A stretch of 64,000 bases of DNA, taken from Bacillus haynesii (lineage in GTDB: Bacteria > Bacillota > Bacilli > Bacillales > Bacillaceae). Shown one piece after another: positions 24,018 to 34,456 of this stretch. The notes beneath the pieces were generated by a model. The model was not told where the DNA came from. It searched no databases and was given only the letters and a program-made list of their open reading frames with translations. Position 1 is the first letter of the stretch; each line of letters starts with the position of its first letter. The stretch spans positions 186,001-250,000 of the forward strand of contig NZ_MRBL01000016.1 of the NCBI RefSeq assembly GCF_001969855.1, given 5' to 3'. The position numbers and the translations under genes were made by a program.

Positions 24018-24095
24018 TACACTTCACCTCCAGCGGGCGGGTCAGGTTTATGTTTTGCAAAAAAACATGACACCACACGCGGAAGGATCCACCAG

Positions 24096-24365
24096 CTAGG
24101 CCTGTGGATATTTTCGGCTGACGTATTCGGCGACCATTTCTTTCGAAACGAGCCGTCTCGTGGGAACGATGCCTTTTTTGGCCAATTCGTTTATCTGCAC
24201 TGTAATTTGGTTGATGAGGTCGGTTGAAAATGCTTCGTTTCGCCGGCACTTATCGACCGCTTCATCGATCGCTTTTTCCCTCTCCTGTTCGAGACGCACG
24301 AACTTCTTGATGTGCTGGTGCTGTTTTTTTGAATGTACTGTAATGGCTTCATGAACGTTTGTCAT
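24096..24365 (-). CDS. ypbS: Conserved protein YpbS (DUF2533-type)
   Basis: 89-aa basic helical protein starting MTNVHEAITVHSKKQHQHIKKF. At the ypbS locus between dynA and ypcP. No motif recognised. It starts 74 nt after dynA ends and may share the dynA transcript. Confidence 0.78.
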   Translation of the reverse strand: MTNVHEAITVHSKKQHQHIKKFVRLEQEREKAIDEAVDKCRRNEAFSTDLINQITVQINELAKKGIVPTRRLVSKEMVAEYVSRKYPQA

Positions 24366-24439
24366 CGTCTAATTCCCTTCTTTTTTTATTCAGTCTATCA
24401 TGCCTGCCAGCCAGATATCCATACCTATATCAATCTGAT

Positions 24440-27400
24440 TCAACAGGAGCGGAGCCATTCGCCTGCCAAGGCATACGCTTTTTCAATGTTTTCACGTTCT
24501 GCGCTTTCCAACGGCTCATGAAAATATGCTTCTTTTTGTTCTGCCAGTTGAGCTTTTGCGGACAGAACAGCCGCTTTCTGTAATTGTCCGGCGCTCGTTT
24601 TGCAGCGGTTTAAAAATGTCTGCTTTTCACGTTGAATCCATTTGTCCGTGGTCGCCGAAAGCTTTGCAGTAAACGCCTCGACAAGCCGGGCTTTGCCATT
24701 TTGCTGAAAAAACGTTTTAGGCGTTTTGAACATTTTCAGTTCATCTGTAAACTTCCCTTCATCCGCTGACGCTTCAGCCATTTCCCAACTGTCGGTCTCA
24801 GGCCGGTCAGCTTGGATATGAACCGAAAAATAAGAATTACCGGCAAGCCGCTCTTTTACGGCATTTGCCCACTGTTCGCCGGCATGCTTGAGCATCATGT
24901 TTTCCATTCTGATATCAAGCGCTTTTAGTTCCTGCAAAAATTCGAATTCATACTCTTTTAAGCAGCTTTTCAAAGCGGTTTGCAGATTGGCGCGCCAATC
25001 TCCGTTCTGAAGCCCGGGATGTATCGCAGCTTTAAATAAATCGTGTGCATAAAAGGCCAGACGCTGCCTCATGTGGTAAAATTGCTCTTCCACATCCTTT
25101 TCCGTCATTTGAAGGATTGATGATCCCTTCTCTGCTTTTTCAATGGCAGCCAAAGCCTCTTGATAAGCTTTGGCGACTCGCTTTTGCTCTGCTTCCGTTT
25201 CTTCAGCGGAACGGTGCAGTGAACGGCGGAGCTGAAAGACAGTTTCACACAGTTTTTTGCCTTCATCAAGCAGTTCTTCGACAGCTGTTCTGGCCAAACC
25301 GTTTTCGATAAAATCGTCGAGCTCCCGCTTTAATCTGCTGAAGTCGTTGTACCGTGAAGCTTTTTTGCTGAGCTCCTGTTTGCTCGATACATGGTAGAGG
25401 TGCGGATTTTGAATACCTTCTTTCAAGAGCTCTCCCCTTACATAGTCTTCAACCATCTGTAATTCGACCGGGCTTTCCGCGAGGTCAGCCGCATTTAAAA
25501 TAAAAAACATTTTATCCATGCTGAAAGCGTCCTTAATGAGCCCGAGCTTGCGCAAAAACGACCGGTCCGCTTTGGAAAATGCATGCTGGTAGTATGTTAA
25601 GTAAAGCAGGGCATCGGCATCTTTCATGTATTGAAACGCAAGCTCTGTATGCCGTTTATTCATGCTGCTGGCGCCCGGTGTGTCGACGATCGTAATTCCT
25701 TTGTCCGTAACAGGTGTACTCAAATAAACGGTGACTTCGCGGACGGCACAGGCCGTTTGTTCTTCAGCGACATACGGATGCAGATCGTCAGCGGAAATTG
25801 TCAGGATTTCCTGATCGTTGATATATGAACCATAGCGCTCATAAGCCTTGAGAAAGTTCTTGATCAGCAGCCGTTCATCATCGTGCAGTTCTCTTTTTTT
25901 TAAGAGGTTTGCAAGTTTTTCGCCAAAAGCGGAGCCTTTTGCCGCAGCCATTTTCCCATCCAAAAGCTGATCCAGTTCCGCTGTGATTTCCCCTTCCGTT
26001 TTAAAAGCGACTTCTGCTGTCCTGTCCCTTTTGGTTCCCGACGGTTTTGTTATTTTATTAATCGTTGCCGTTGTCGGCGTCGGAGATGACGGCAGCACTT
26101 TCCGCCAGCAAAGCGCATTTGCAAAGGACGATTTGCCGGAACTGAATGCGCCGAAGAGCGCGAGGGTAAACTGCCTTGTATGAAGGCGCTCCGTTTTGTC
26201 CAGGAATGCTTTTCGCTGCTTTTCCAAAACCGGGATATCCGCCAAAAACCGGGCCAGTTCGAAAAAGTGCTCAATGTACTCAGAAACGCCCTTTTTCGGA
26301 TGGAGCGCCTCGTCTTTACGGCTGCTGTTCTCCTCTTGCACACGGACCGGTTCCGCCCGTCCCGCATCAAGCGGTTTTTCAAGGGGCTTTTTTTCGGCGG
26401 CATGCCAATTCGCTGGCAGCTCGTTCAAATCGCATTGATCCCAGAGACGGTTCGCTTTTTCATATGACTTCTGCTGCTCGATCAACCGGCTTTCGCGCTC
26501 GGCGAGCTTCGCTTGTTCCGCTTCATATTCGGCTTTCATCGCTTCCGCCTGCAGGTCGCTTCTTTCTTTGATGAAGGTTTTGAGCTGGTCGATAAGTGGC
26601 TGTGCTTGTCTCTTCGCCTTTCTTCTGATGTTTTCAGCCAGTTCTTTCGTATAGTTCAGCACGTATTCCGGTGTAAGCTCAGCCCCTTTTTTCTGGGAAC
26701 GAAGCAGTTCATCTTCATCGATCATCGTCCGAAATTGAAGAACTTCCTGAAGCATTTCATCACTCTGGACATTAAAGCGGTTCATGAATGCCTTGATTGC
26801 TTCAATGACATGCCAATCGATTTCGGCTTGAACCCTTTTTTGGACGTCGGCAAGAAAAGCTTCTTTTCGTTTTTGTTTTTCTTCAAGCGTTTTGGCCTTA
26901 CTGAAAAGAAATCCTTTTTTAAAGCCTTTTTCGATCGATTCCAAATACGATTTGGCCAGCTCTCTCATCTCAAACGGCGTTATATTTGCGTTTTGGGCAA
27001 TCGTTTGGATGTCTTTTTTGATTTGTTCCTCCGCCCGTTTTTCCTGTCCTGTCAAATCGGCAAGCTGTGCTTTTAAAATCTTGACGGTTTCTCTTAAGGA
27101 AGCGGTTTCTTCCGACAGAGCCGTATCTTCGTCACTGATCAGCATTTTGATATGTTCATGAATCAAGCTGCTGATTTTTTGTTCCGTATATACCTTTAGC
27201 TCCTGTTCGGATTGATGCTGAAGCCTTTCCAGCGCAGCGCGAAGCCGGTTGAATTCGTTCAGCGGATGATCGGCTGCAGTGACCGATGTAAAAAAGAGAT
27301 GCTCTTCATTGATCCCTTCTTTCAGCAGCATATCGAGCACTTGTTTTTTATAGGCATGGAAGCCTGTTTCTGCTTCATCATGGCGGTCAATCTGATTCAC

Positions 27401-27994
27401 GATAAAAAAAATATTCGGTATCTTATCTTTTATTGATCGAAGAAAATTCACATTTTCTTCGGAATGGACATGATTGTAATGCACAACATAAAACAAGGCA
27501 TCTGCCTGGTGAAGAATCGAAGACGCCGAGAGAAAATGGGCATCGTCCGTAGAATCAATTCCGGGCGTGTCGATTAAGACAGCCTGAGGCGCAATTCCAG
27601 AAAAAGGCCCCTCGACTTCCACCATTTCAATCTGGCTGCCGTCCCTGCAGTACGCCTGCACTTTTTCTTTATCATAAGAGCCATTCATCTCGGCGTACCT
27701 TCCATCGATCGTATGGAGTGTTGTTTTCATTTCTCCCCTGCGGACCAGCACGAGGTTGGCGCTCGTCGGTATCGGACTTGTCGGCAGGACGTCTTCCTGA
27801 AGCAGCGCGTTCAAAAGCGATGATTTTCCTGCTGAATAATGTCCGGTTAACGCGATGTACACTTCTTTTCTCAGCCATTTTCGGATGATGCCCGCAAGCT
27901 GCGCCGACCGCTTGTCATCCCCGTTTTTTCTGAGCTCCCCGAAAACCGCTCCGGCTCTTTTTATCAGATCGTCTTTCGTGTTTATTTGTGCCAT
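24440..27994 (-). CDS. dynA: Dynamin-like membrane-fusion GTPase DynA (YpbR)
   Basis: 1184-aa tandem bacterial dynamin, two dynamin modules fused in one chain. First G1 motif GHYSAGKSSLLNALL near residue 55 with DTPGIDS; second G1 GAFSSGKSSFANALC near residue 625 with VDTPGASSMNKR. Each GTPase is followed by long helical stalk regions. B. subtilis DynA tethers and fuses membranes and protects against membrane damage and phage. Length is close to the B. subtilis 1193 aa. ATG 27994 behind AGGGGTAGG. Confidence 0.95.
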   Translation of the reverse strand: MAQINTKDDLIKRAGAVFGELRKNGDDKRSAQLAGIIRKWLRKEVYIALTGHYSAGKSSLLNALLQEDVLPTSPIPTSANLVLVRRGEMKTTLHTIDGRYAEMNGSYDKEKVQAYCRDGSQIEMVEVEGPFSGIAPQAVLIDTPGIDSTDDAHFLSASSILHQADALFYVVHYNHVHSEENVNFLRSIKDKIPNIFFIVNQIDRHDEAETGFHAYKKQVLDMLLKEGINEEHLFFTSVTAADHPLNEFNRLRAALERLQHQSEQELKVYTEQKISSLIHEHIKMLISDEDTALSEETASLRETVKILKAQLADLTGQEKRAEEQIKKDIQTIAQNANITPFEMRELAKSYLESIEKGFKKGFLFSKAKTLEEKQKRKEAFLADVQKRVQAEIDWHVIEAIKAFMNRFNVQSDEMLQEVLQFRTMIDEDELLRSQKKGAELTPEYVLNYTKELAENIRRKAKRQAQPLIDQLKTFIKERSDLQAEAMKAEYEAEQAKLAERESRLIEQQKSYEKANRLWDQCDLNELPANWHAAEKKPLEKPLDAGRAEPVRVQEENSSRKDEALHPKKGVSEYIEHFFELARFLADIPVLEKQRKAFLDKTERLHTRQFTLALFGAFSSGKSSFANALCWRKVLPSSPTPTTATINKITKPSGTKRDRTAEVAFKTEGEITAELDQLLDGKMAAAKGSAFGEKLANLLKKRELHDDERLLIKNFLKAYERYGSYINDQEILTISADDLHPYVAEEQTACAVREVTVYLSTPVTDKGITIVDTPGASSMNKRHTELAFQYMKDADALLYLTYYQHAFSKADRSFLRKLGLIKDAFSMDKMFFILNAADLAESPVELQMVEDYVRGELLKEGIQNPHLYHVSSKQELSKKASRYNDFSRLKRELDDFIENGLARTAVEELLDEGKKLCETVFQLRRSLHRSAEETEAEQKRVAKAYQEALAAIEKAEKGSSILQMTEKDVEEQFYHMRQRLAFYAHDLFKAAIHPGLQNGDWRANLQTALKSCLKEYEFEFLQELKALDIRMENMMLKHAGEQWANAVKERLAGNSYFSVHIQADRPETDSWEMAEASADEGKFTDELKMFKTPKTFFQQNGKARLVEAFTAKLSATTDKWIQREKQTFLNRCKTSAGQLQKAAVLSAKAQLAEQKEAYFHEPLESAERENIEKAYALAGEWLRSC

Positions 27995-28097
27995 GTTTCC
28001 TACCCCTTTTATGCGTTGTTGTTTGCCCTCTTAGCCCTTTCTCCCATTTTACACAACCTTGCTGTATTTTTCTTCACAATCTAAAAGAAAAAACGAG

Positions 28098-28122
28098 AAA
28101 AAGCTGCCGGTTTCGGCAGCTT
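28098..28122 (-). terminator. Terminator after the 31-aa peptide gene
   Basis: Stem AGCTGCCG/CGGCAGCT with T-run on the minus strand, 17 nt after the stop. Confidence 0.88.
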
Positions 28123-28138
28123 CAGCACGTGTATCTAT

Positions 28139-28234
28139 TTATTTTTGCGGATTCGCTCCAGCGATTCCTTTTAAAACATATCCGATCAATAAACTGTATG
28201 TACTGACGGCCGCCAGTAAAAAAAACATCGTCAT
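28139..28234 (-). CDS. Small membrane peptide, 31 aa, Fur-box promoter
   Basis: 31 codons beginning MTMFFLLAAVS and ending GANPQK. One hydrophobic helix (about residues 3-21) with a short polar C-terminal tail. GGTGAG is 6 nt before the ATG, a near-perfect sigma-A promoter with an embedded Fur box lies upstream, and a terminator follows, so this is a complete transcription unit between ypbQ and dynA. I do not recognise a family. Iron control is inferred from the box. Confidence 0.7.
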   Translation of the reverse strand: MTMFFLLAAVSTYSLLIGYVLKGIAGANPQK

Positions 28235-28272
28235 ACGCGACTCACCATCCTATAATGAGAATGTTTATCATC

Positions 28273-28301
28273 ATTATAAATGAAATGATAATCATTTTCA
28301 A
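28273..28301 (-). promoter_or_regulatory. Promoter with Fur box
   Basis: Minus strand: TTGAAA (28301-28296), 17-nt spacer, TATAAT (28278-28273). The spacer contains 28286-28300, TGATAATCATTTTCA on the plus strand, one mismatch to the 7-1-7 Fur box TGATAATNATTATCA. Fur binding here would block polymerase. Confidence 0.75.
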
Positions 28302-28801
28302 TGGTGTGATTTTTCTAACGCCTGTTCTTCTGTACGAATGCGGATGTACATGACAGCAGCGTTGAGCACCGTAAATAAAAGTGCGGTGGCATATGCCTGG
28401 AAAAGCAAGGGCAAAAGCAGAAATTCAAGAGCCACCGCCACATAGTTCGGATGTTTGATCCATTGATAGGGCCCCTTTCGGACAAGGTTCGTTCCAGGGA
28501 TGACAAGGATTTTCGTGTTCCAGCATCTCCCTAGTGAAAAGAGCGCCCAATACCGGAGGGTCTGAGTGAAGATGAGGCCTGTTAATACGACAAGCGCCAT
28601 CGGAAGGGGTCCGCGTTGAAAAGCGATCGTTTCCCAAATCAAAGATACGAAAAACAAAACATGCATCGCGACGATGTAAGGGTAATGGCGTTTCCCGTAT
28701 TCGACCGCTCCCTCTTTCAAAGCGTTTTTTTCATTGAACTTCGCGACTGCCAGCTCAAGCAGGCGCTGGGCGGCAAAAATGCTTAAGATCGTCCAAAACA
28801 T
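28298..28801 (-). CDS. ypbQ: Isoprenylcysteine methyltransferase-like polyketide O-methyltransferase YpbQ (BpsB)
   Basis: 167-aa membrane methyltransferase of the ICMT/PEMT type with four to five hydrophobic segments. The C-terminal VRKGPYQWIKHPNYVAV is the family signature for SAM and substrate binding. In B. subtilis this partner of BpsA methylates alkylpyrones. Starts 7 nt after bpsA, so translated from one mRNA. Confidence 0.88.
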   Translation of the reverse strand: MFWTILSIFAAQRLLELAVAKFNEKNALKEGAVEYGKRHYPYIVAMHVLFFVSLIWETIAFQRGPLPMALVVLTGLIFTQTLRYWALFSLGRCWNTKILVIPGTNLVRKGPYQWIKHPNYVAVALEFLLLPLLFQAYATALLFTVLNAAVMYIRIRTEEQALEKSHH

Positions 28802-28808
28802 GTGTCAG

Positions 28809-29906
28809 TCACTCTCTTTTTGTCCATCTCAAGAGCACTAGCTCCGATGAAAAGCCCGGACCGAGCGCTCCTAAGAGACCGTATTTTTCCGGCACGGGAC
28901 TGCCATGCAAACAATATTCTTTTAAAACATACATCACAGTGGCCGATGACATATTGCCGTGCCTGGCCAAAATTTTTCGTGAACAGTCGATGTGTGCTTC
29001 GGAAAAACCGAGGCTTTCCATATAAGCGTCGAGGACCTTTTTTCCGCCCGGGTGAGCCAGAAATACTTGAATATTCTCCAAAGCGATCTGTTCCTTATGG
29101 AGGAATGCTTCGACATCGTTCTTTAAATGTGTTTTGATCAATGTCGGAATGTCCCTGGAGAAAACGACTCGAAAACCGTTGTCATTGATTTCCCAGCCCA
29201 TGACATCTTCCGAATCTTCCAAGATGGCAGATTGTGAGCTCAATACTTCCGGAAGAACATCCAATCTGGCTGATGAAATATCCGCTTCCTTGCCGCACAT
29301 TAAGAGTGCGCCGATTCCATCGCCAAATAAAGATGTGCCGATCAGGTTGCTTTTCGATTGATCATCCTTTTGAAACGTTAAACTGCACAGCTCCGCCGCA
29401 ATCACAAGGACATGGGCTTCCGGAAAAGCTTTGCAGTATTCGAATGCCCTTGCTATACCTGAAGCCCCTCCTGCACAGCCGAGCCCCCAAATCGGAATCC
29501 GCTTCGTCCGTTTTGAAAAAGGCAAAATGTTCATGAGCTTCGCTTCAATGCTTGGAGTCGAAATACCTGTAGAAGAAATAAAAAAAATCGCTTCAATTTT
29601 TTCGTAAGGGATTTCTTTTTTCAAAAACCGTTCGTCTGACAGGCAGTTCGAAACAGCTTCAGCACTGTGTCTGACAGCCATATCAATGTACGCTTGATTT
29701 TTTTCCTTGAAGCTCTTGGCCTCTTTATACCAATCCAAAGGCATGACAAATTGTCTTGAAGCGATTTCACCATTTTGAAAAGCTGACAGCAGACGGTCAA
29801 TGTCTTTAAATGAATTTTTGAACATCTCCCTCGCAAAAACGGCTGCTTCCTTTTGGTTGACATGGCAGCGGGGAATGCTTGTCCCCGCCGAAATGACATA
29901 GGCCAT
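28809..29906 (-). CDS. bpsA: Type III polyketide synthase BpsA
   Basis: 365-aa chalcone-synthase-like enzyme making triketide and tetraketide alkylpyrones from long acyl starters and malonyl-CoA. The Cys-His-Asn triad is visible: GLGCAGGASG (Cys about 144), LAHPGGKKVLDAY and RHGNMSSATV. Products are presumably membrane or spore lipids. The pair with ypbQ is preceded by a GNAT gene. Confidence 0.93.
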   Translation of the reverse strand: MAYVISAGTSIPRCHVNQKEAAVFAREMFKNSFKDIDRLLSAFQNGEIASRQFVMPLDWYKEAKSFKEKNQAYIDMAVRHSAEAVSNCLSDERFLKKEIPYEKIEAIFFISSTGISTPSIEAKLMNILPFSKRTKRIPIWGLGCAGGASGIARAFEYCKAFPEAHVLVIAAELCSLTFQKDDQSKSNLIGTSLFGDGIGALLMCGKEADISSARLDVLPEVLSSQSAILEDSEDVMGWEINDNGFRVVFSRDIPTLIKTHLKNDVEAFLHKEQIALENIQVFLAHPGGKKVLDAYMESLGFSEAHIDCSRKILARHGNMSSATVMYVLKEYCLHGSPVPEKYGLLGALGPGFSSELVLLRWTKRE

Positions 29907-29947
29907 AACACCACCTCTATTTACAGCGTCTCCCGAATCACGCGGCC

Positions 29948-30499
29948 TTATGTGGACCTCTCGAAAAAATAAGCCATCAGCACTTCATCTTCATATTTCC
30001 CGTCTGTCAAAACCTGTTCCTTTTGGACCCCTTCAATGACAAATCCGCTTTTCTCATAGAGCGACAGCGCTGCTTCATTTGCGGAAAATACAGTCAGGCA
30101 GAGCTTATGCAGACGATGCAGCCTGCACCAGTTCAGGGTGTAGGACATGATTTCCCTGCCGATCCCAAGCCCTTGCGCCTTGCTGTGGAGCCAAGTTCTG
30201 AACAGCCCCGTGTGCCGCTTCATTTTGAGTTCGCCGCGAATGACCCGGGCAATTCCGTACACCGTACCATCGATTTCAACCGCCGCATACATGTTGTCTT
30301 TTTCCATCATATCGCTGATGAATACACGCTCTTCCTCAAGTGTGCGCGGCTGTTCTTTTTGGATGAAAACTCCCGTTTGAATCACATCTTTCACCGCTTC
30401 AATGATGTCAGGGGCATCCGCCATTTTGACAGGACGGATGACCGCTTCACCGCCGTCTTTCGTGCTGATGCGTTCGACAAGCTCATTCACAGTTTCCAT
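29948..30499 (-). CDS. GNAT-family N-acetyltransferase
   Basis: 183-aa GNAT protein. The acetyl-CoA loop reads SKAQGLGIGREIMSY, with NEAALSLYEKSGFVIEGV typical of RimI/SpeG-like members. It lies 41 nt upstream of bpsA on the same strand with no terminator between, so it may join the polyketide operon. Substrate unknown. From memory not at this position in B. subtilis 168. Confidence 0.85.
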   Translation of the reverse strand: METVNELVERISTKDGGEAVIRPVKMADAPDIIEAVKDVIQTGVFIQKEQPRTLEEERVFISDMMEKDNMYAAVEIDGTVYGIARVIRGELKMKRHTGLFRTWLHSKAQGLGIGREIMSYTLNWCRLHRLHKLCLTVFSANEAALSLYEKSGFVIEGVQKEQVLTDGKYEDEVLMAYFFERST

Positions 30500-30556
30500 T
30501 CGTTACGCCTCCTCTTCATACCGGTAGTATGGCTTATCCGCAATGAGAAAACACAA

Positions 30557-30583
30557 CAAAAAAACCTCACAATCTGTGAGGTT

Positions 30584-30586
<3 letters not shown>
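30557..30586 (-). terminator. Terminator after pbuX
   Basis: Stem AACCTCACA/TGTGAGGTT with T-run on the minus strand. Confidence 0.88.
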
Positions 30587-32508
<1,922 letters not shown>

Positions 32509-32512
32509 TTAT

Positions 32513-32681
32513 AAAAAAAGCATTGTCCGCTCGGATTTTGAATGCGAGCGGGCAATGCTTAAAAAGACGAATTCCGTCTGTTTCACTAAAAGACGTTCGT
32601 TTTCTTATCGCCCACTCATAGTCGGACATTTACGGTGCCCGGTAGAAACTTGCATGCCATATCCACGCGATTATATGAGTG
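32513..32681 (-). promoter_or_regulatory. Guanine (purine) riboswitch with terminator
   Basis: The aptamer spans 32681-32613 on the minus strand, with P1 strands CACTCATATAA and CTATGAGTG. The core TTTCTACCGGGCACC and GTCCGACTATG match the xpt class; the specificity base is the C in TCCGAC, indicating guanine or hypoxanthine. The expression platform is a strong terminator (32513-32561) with a run of seven T. Ligand binding should stop transcription of xpt-pbuX. Confidence 0.95.
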
Positions 32682-32801
32682 ATATAATGTATCAAATTAT
32701 ATCAACTTTCGGCGCGAATGAAAAGGGATAAAATAAAAAAAGACGAACCTGCACACATTTTTTCAGTTGAAACGTTCGTATTTAACAGAAAATTCTGACC
32801 C

Positions 32802-32834
32802 GAAAACCCCTCCCAGGCACACGGGAGGGGTTTC
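32802..32834 (-). terminator. Terminator after ypwA
   Basis: 10-bp stem AACCCCTCCC/GGGAGGGGTT. The remaining stretch 32690-32800 upstream of xpt holds the xpt promoter region and nothing else that I recognise. Confidence 0.85.
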
Positions 32835-32836
32835 TT

Positions 32837-34342
32837 TTATAAATAGAGTGTTGTATATTTTTCTTCCAGGTAGCGGATTAAATGACGGACGTTTAATTCT
32901 TCGCCTGTCGCAGATTTGATGATTTCCAGCGGTTTTTTTCTTTTGCCGTGGACGTGAACATGCTCTGTCAGCCATTTTCTGATCGGTTGAAAATCGCCGT
33001 TTTCAATCAGGCGGTCAAACTCCGGAAGATCTTTCAGCATGCTTGACTTCAGTTGAGCCGCATACATATATCCGAGCGCATATGAAGGAAAATAACCGAA
33101 ATCGCCGCCGGACCAATGGACATCCTGCAGAATTCCTTTAGCATCGTCGGGAGGCGTAATGCCCAGGTATGCTTCATATTTGTCATTCCATAGTTTCGGA
33201 AGGTCTCCGACCGATACTTCGCCGCCGAAAATCGCTTTTTCAATTTCGTAGCGAATCATAATATGCAGCGGATATGTCAGCTCGTCAGCCTCAATCCGAA
33301 TCAGCGACGGCTTCGATTCATTAACGGCTCTGTAGAATTGGTCGGCAGTAACGCCTGCAAACTGGTCAGGACTTGCTTCTTTTATTTTCTCAAAATACCG
33401 CGTCCAAAAACCTTGATGCCTGCCGATAAAGTTCTCATAGAAAAGGGATTGGGATTCATGAATGCCCATTGATGCGCCGTCTGCTAAATTGGTTCCGCCC
33501 AGCGCTTCATCAATGTTCTGTTCATAAATGGCATGGCCGCATTCATGAATCGTTCCGAAAACAGCCGAGCGAAAATCGTCTTCATTGTATGCTGTGGTCA
33601 CCCGCGCATCCCCTTGGCTGATCGTCACCTGGAAAGGATGAACCGTCTCATCCAGGCGCCCCGCCTCAAAATCATAGCCCAGTTCTTTCAAGAAGAAGTG
33701 GCATATATCGCGCTGCCGCTCTTTCGGGAAATGTTCGTGCACAAAACCCGTATCAGGCTTTTGATCACTGGCGGCAATCTTTTGCACAAGCGGAACGATC
33801 GCCTTCCGCAATTCAGAAAAAAGCCCGTCGAGCTTTTCGACTGTAACGCCTGGTTCGTATTGGTCCAGAAGCGTGTTATAAGGGTGGCCTTCATATCCCC
33901 AGTATGAGATAAACCGTTTTTTAAAGTCGATAATTTTTTCTAAATACGGAGCAAAGAGAGAAAAATCGGACGCCTTTTTCGCTTTTTCCCAGGCGGATTC
34001 CGCTTTGGATGTCAACGTCGTATATTCTTTGAACTCCTCTTCCGGAATCTTGCTGTTTAAATCGTACTCTTTTTTCGCTTCCTCAACCGCTTTCTGTGTA
34101 TCGGAAGGCAGATCTTGTTTTTGCTCAGTGAGGGCATCCAATAGTTCTTTCATCCGCGGGGACGTTCTCATCTGAAAGACGTCTGCCGACAATTGGCCGA
34201 TGGCTTCAGCGCGGCTTTCTTCCCCTTTTATCGGCGCGCCCGTCCTCATATCCCAGTACATGACGTTAATCGCCTGCTCATACCGGCTGATTTTCTTTAA
34301 TGTTTCTAAAAACTCTTTTTCATATGTATTGATCGACATCAT
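32837..34342 (-). CDS. ypwA: M32-family metallocarboxypeptidase YpwA
   Basis: 501-aa carboxypeptidase Taq-type enzyme, all-helical. The zinc site is GTIHECGHAIYEQN with the downstream GIHESQSLFYE glutamate; family markers DxRxT (DARVTTAYN) and LTYPLHIMIRYEIEKA are present. Removes C-terminal residues from peptides in the cytoplasm. Length equals B. subtilis YpwA. GGAGGATG precedes the paired ATGs. Confidence 0.95.
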   Translation of the reverse strand: MMSINTYEKEFLETLKKISRYEQAINVMYWDMRTGAPIKGEESRAEAIGQLSADVFQMRTSPRMKELLDALTEQKQDLPSDTQKAVEEAKKEYDLNSKIPEEEFKEYTTLTSKAESAWEKAKKASDFSLFAPYLEKIIDFKKRFISYWGYEGHPYNTLLDQYEPGVTVEKLDGLFSELRKAIVPLVQKIAASDQKPDTGFVHEHFPKERQRDICHFFLKELGYDFEAGRLDETVHPFQVTISQGDARVTTAYNEDDFRSAVFGTIHECGHAIYEQNIDEALGGTNLADGASMGIHESQSLFYENFIGRHQGFWTRYFEKIKEASPDQFAGVTADQFYRAVNESKPSLIRIEADELTYPLHIMIRYEIEKAIFGGEVSVGDLPKLWNDKYEAYLGITPPDDAKGILQDVHWSGGDFGYFPSYALGYMYAAQLKSSMLKDLPEFDRLIENGDFQPIRKWLTEHVHVHGKRKKPLEIIKSATGEELNVRHLIRYLEEKYTTLYL

Positions 34343-34421
34343 TCATCCTCCTCTTCCCGTATATGATGCGAATTGTAATCAGACTAATGGAAATATTTAC
34401 GAAAGTCAACTTTTATGCAGC

Positions 34422-34456
34422 CAAAAAAAAGAAAAGCGGGATGTCCGCTTTTCTTT
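34422..34456 (-). terminator. Terminator after ypvA
   Basis: Stem AAAGAAAAGCGG/CCGCTTTTCTTT with a long T-run on the minus strand. Confidence 0.88.

Noticed and set aside
26176..27161. Several plus-strand ORFs of 80-187 codons inside dynA
   Set aside because: Antisense shadows of a long gene with clear GTPase motifs; none has a ribosome-binding site or recognisable domain.
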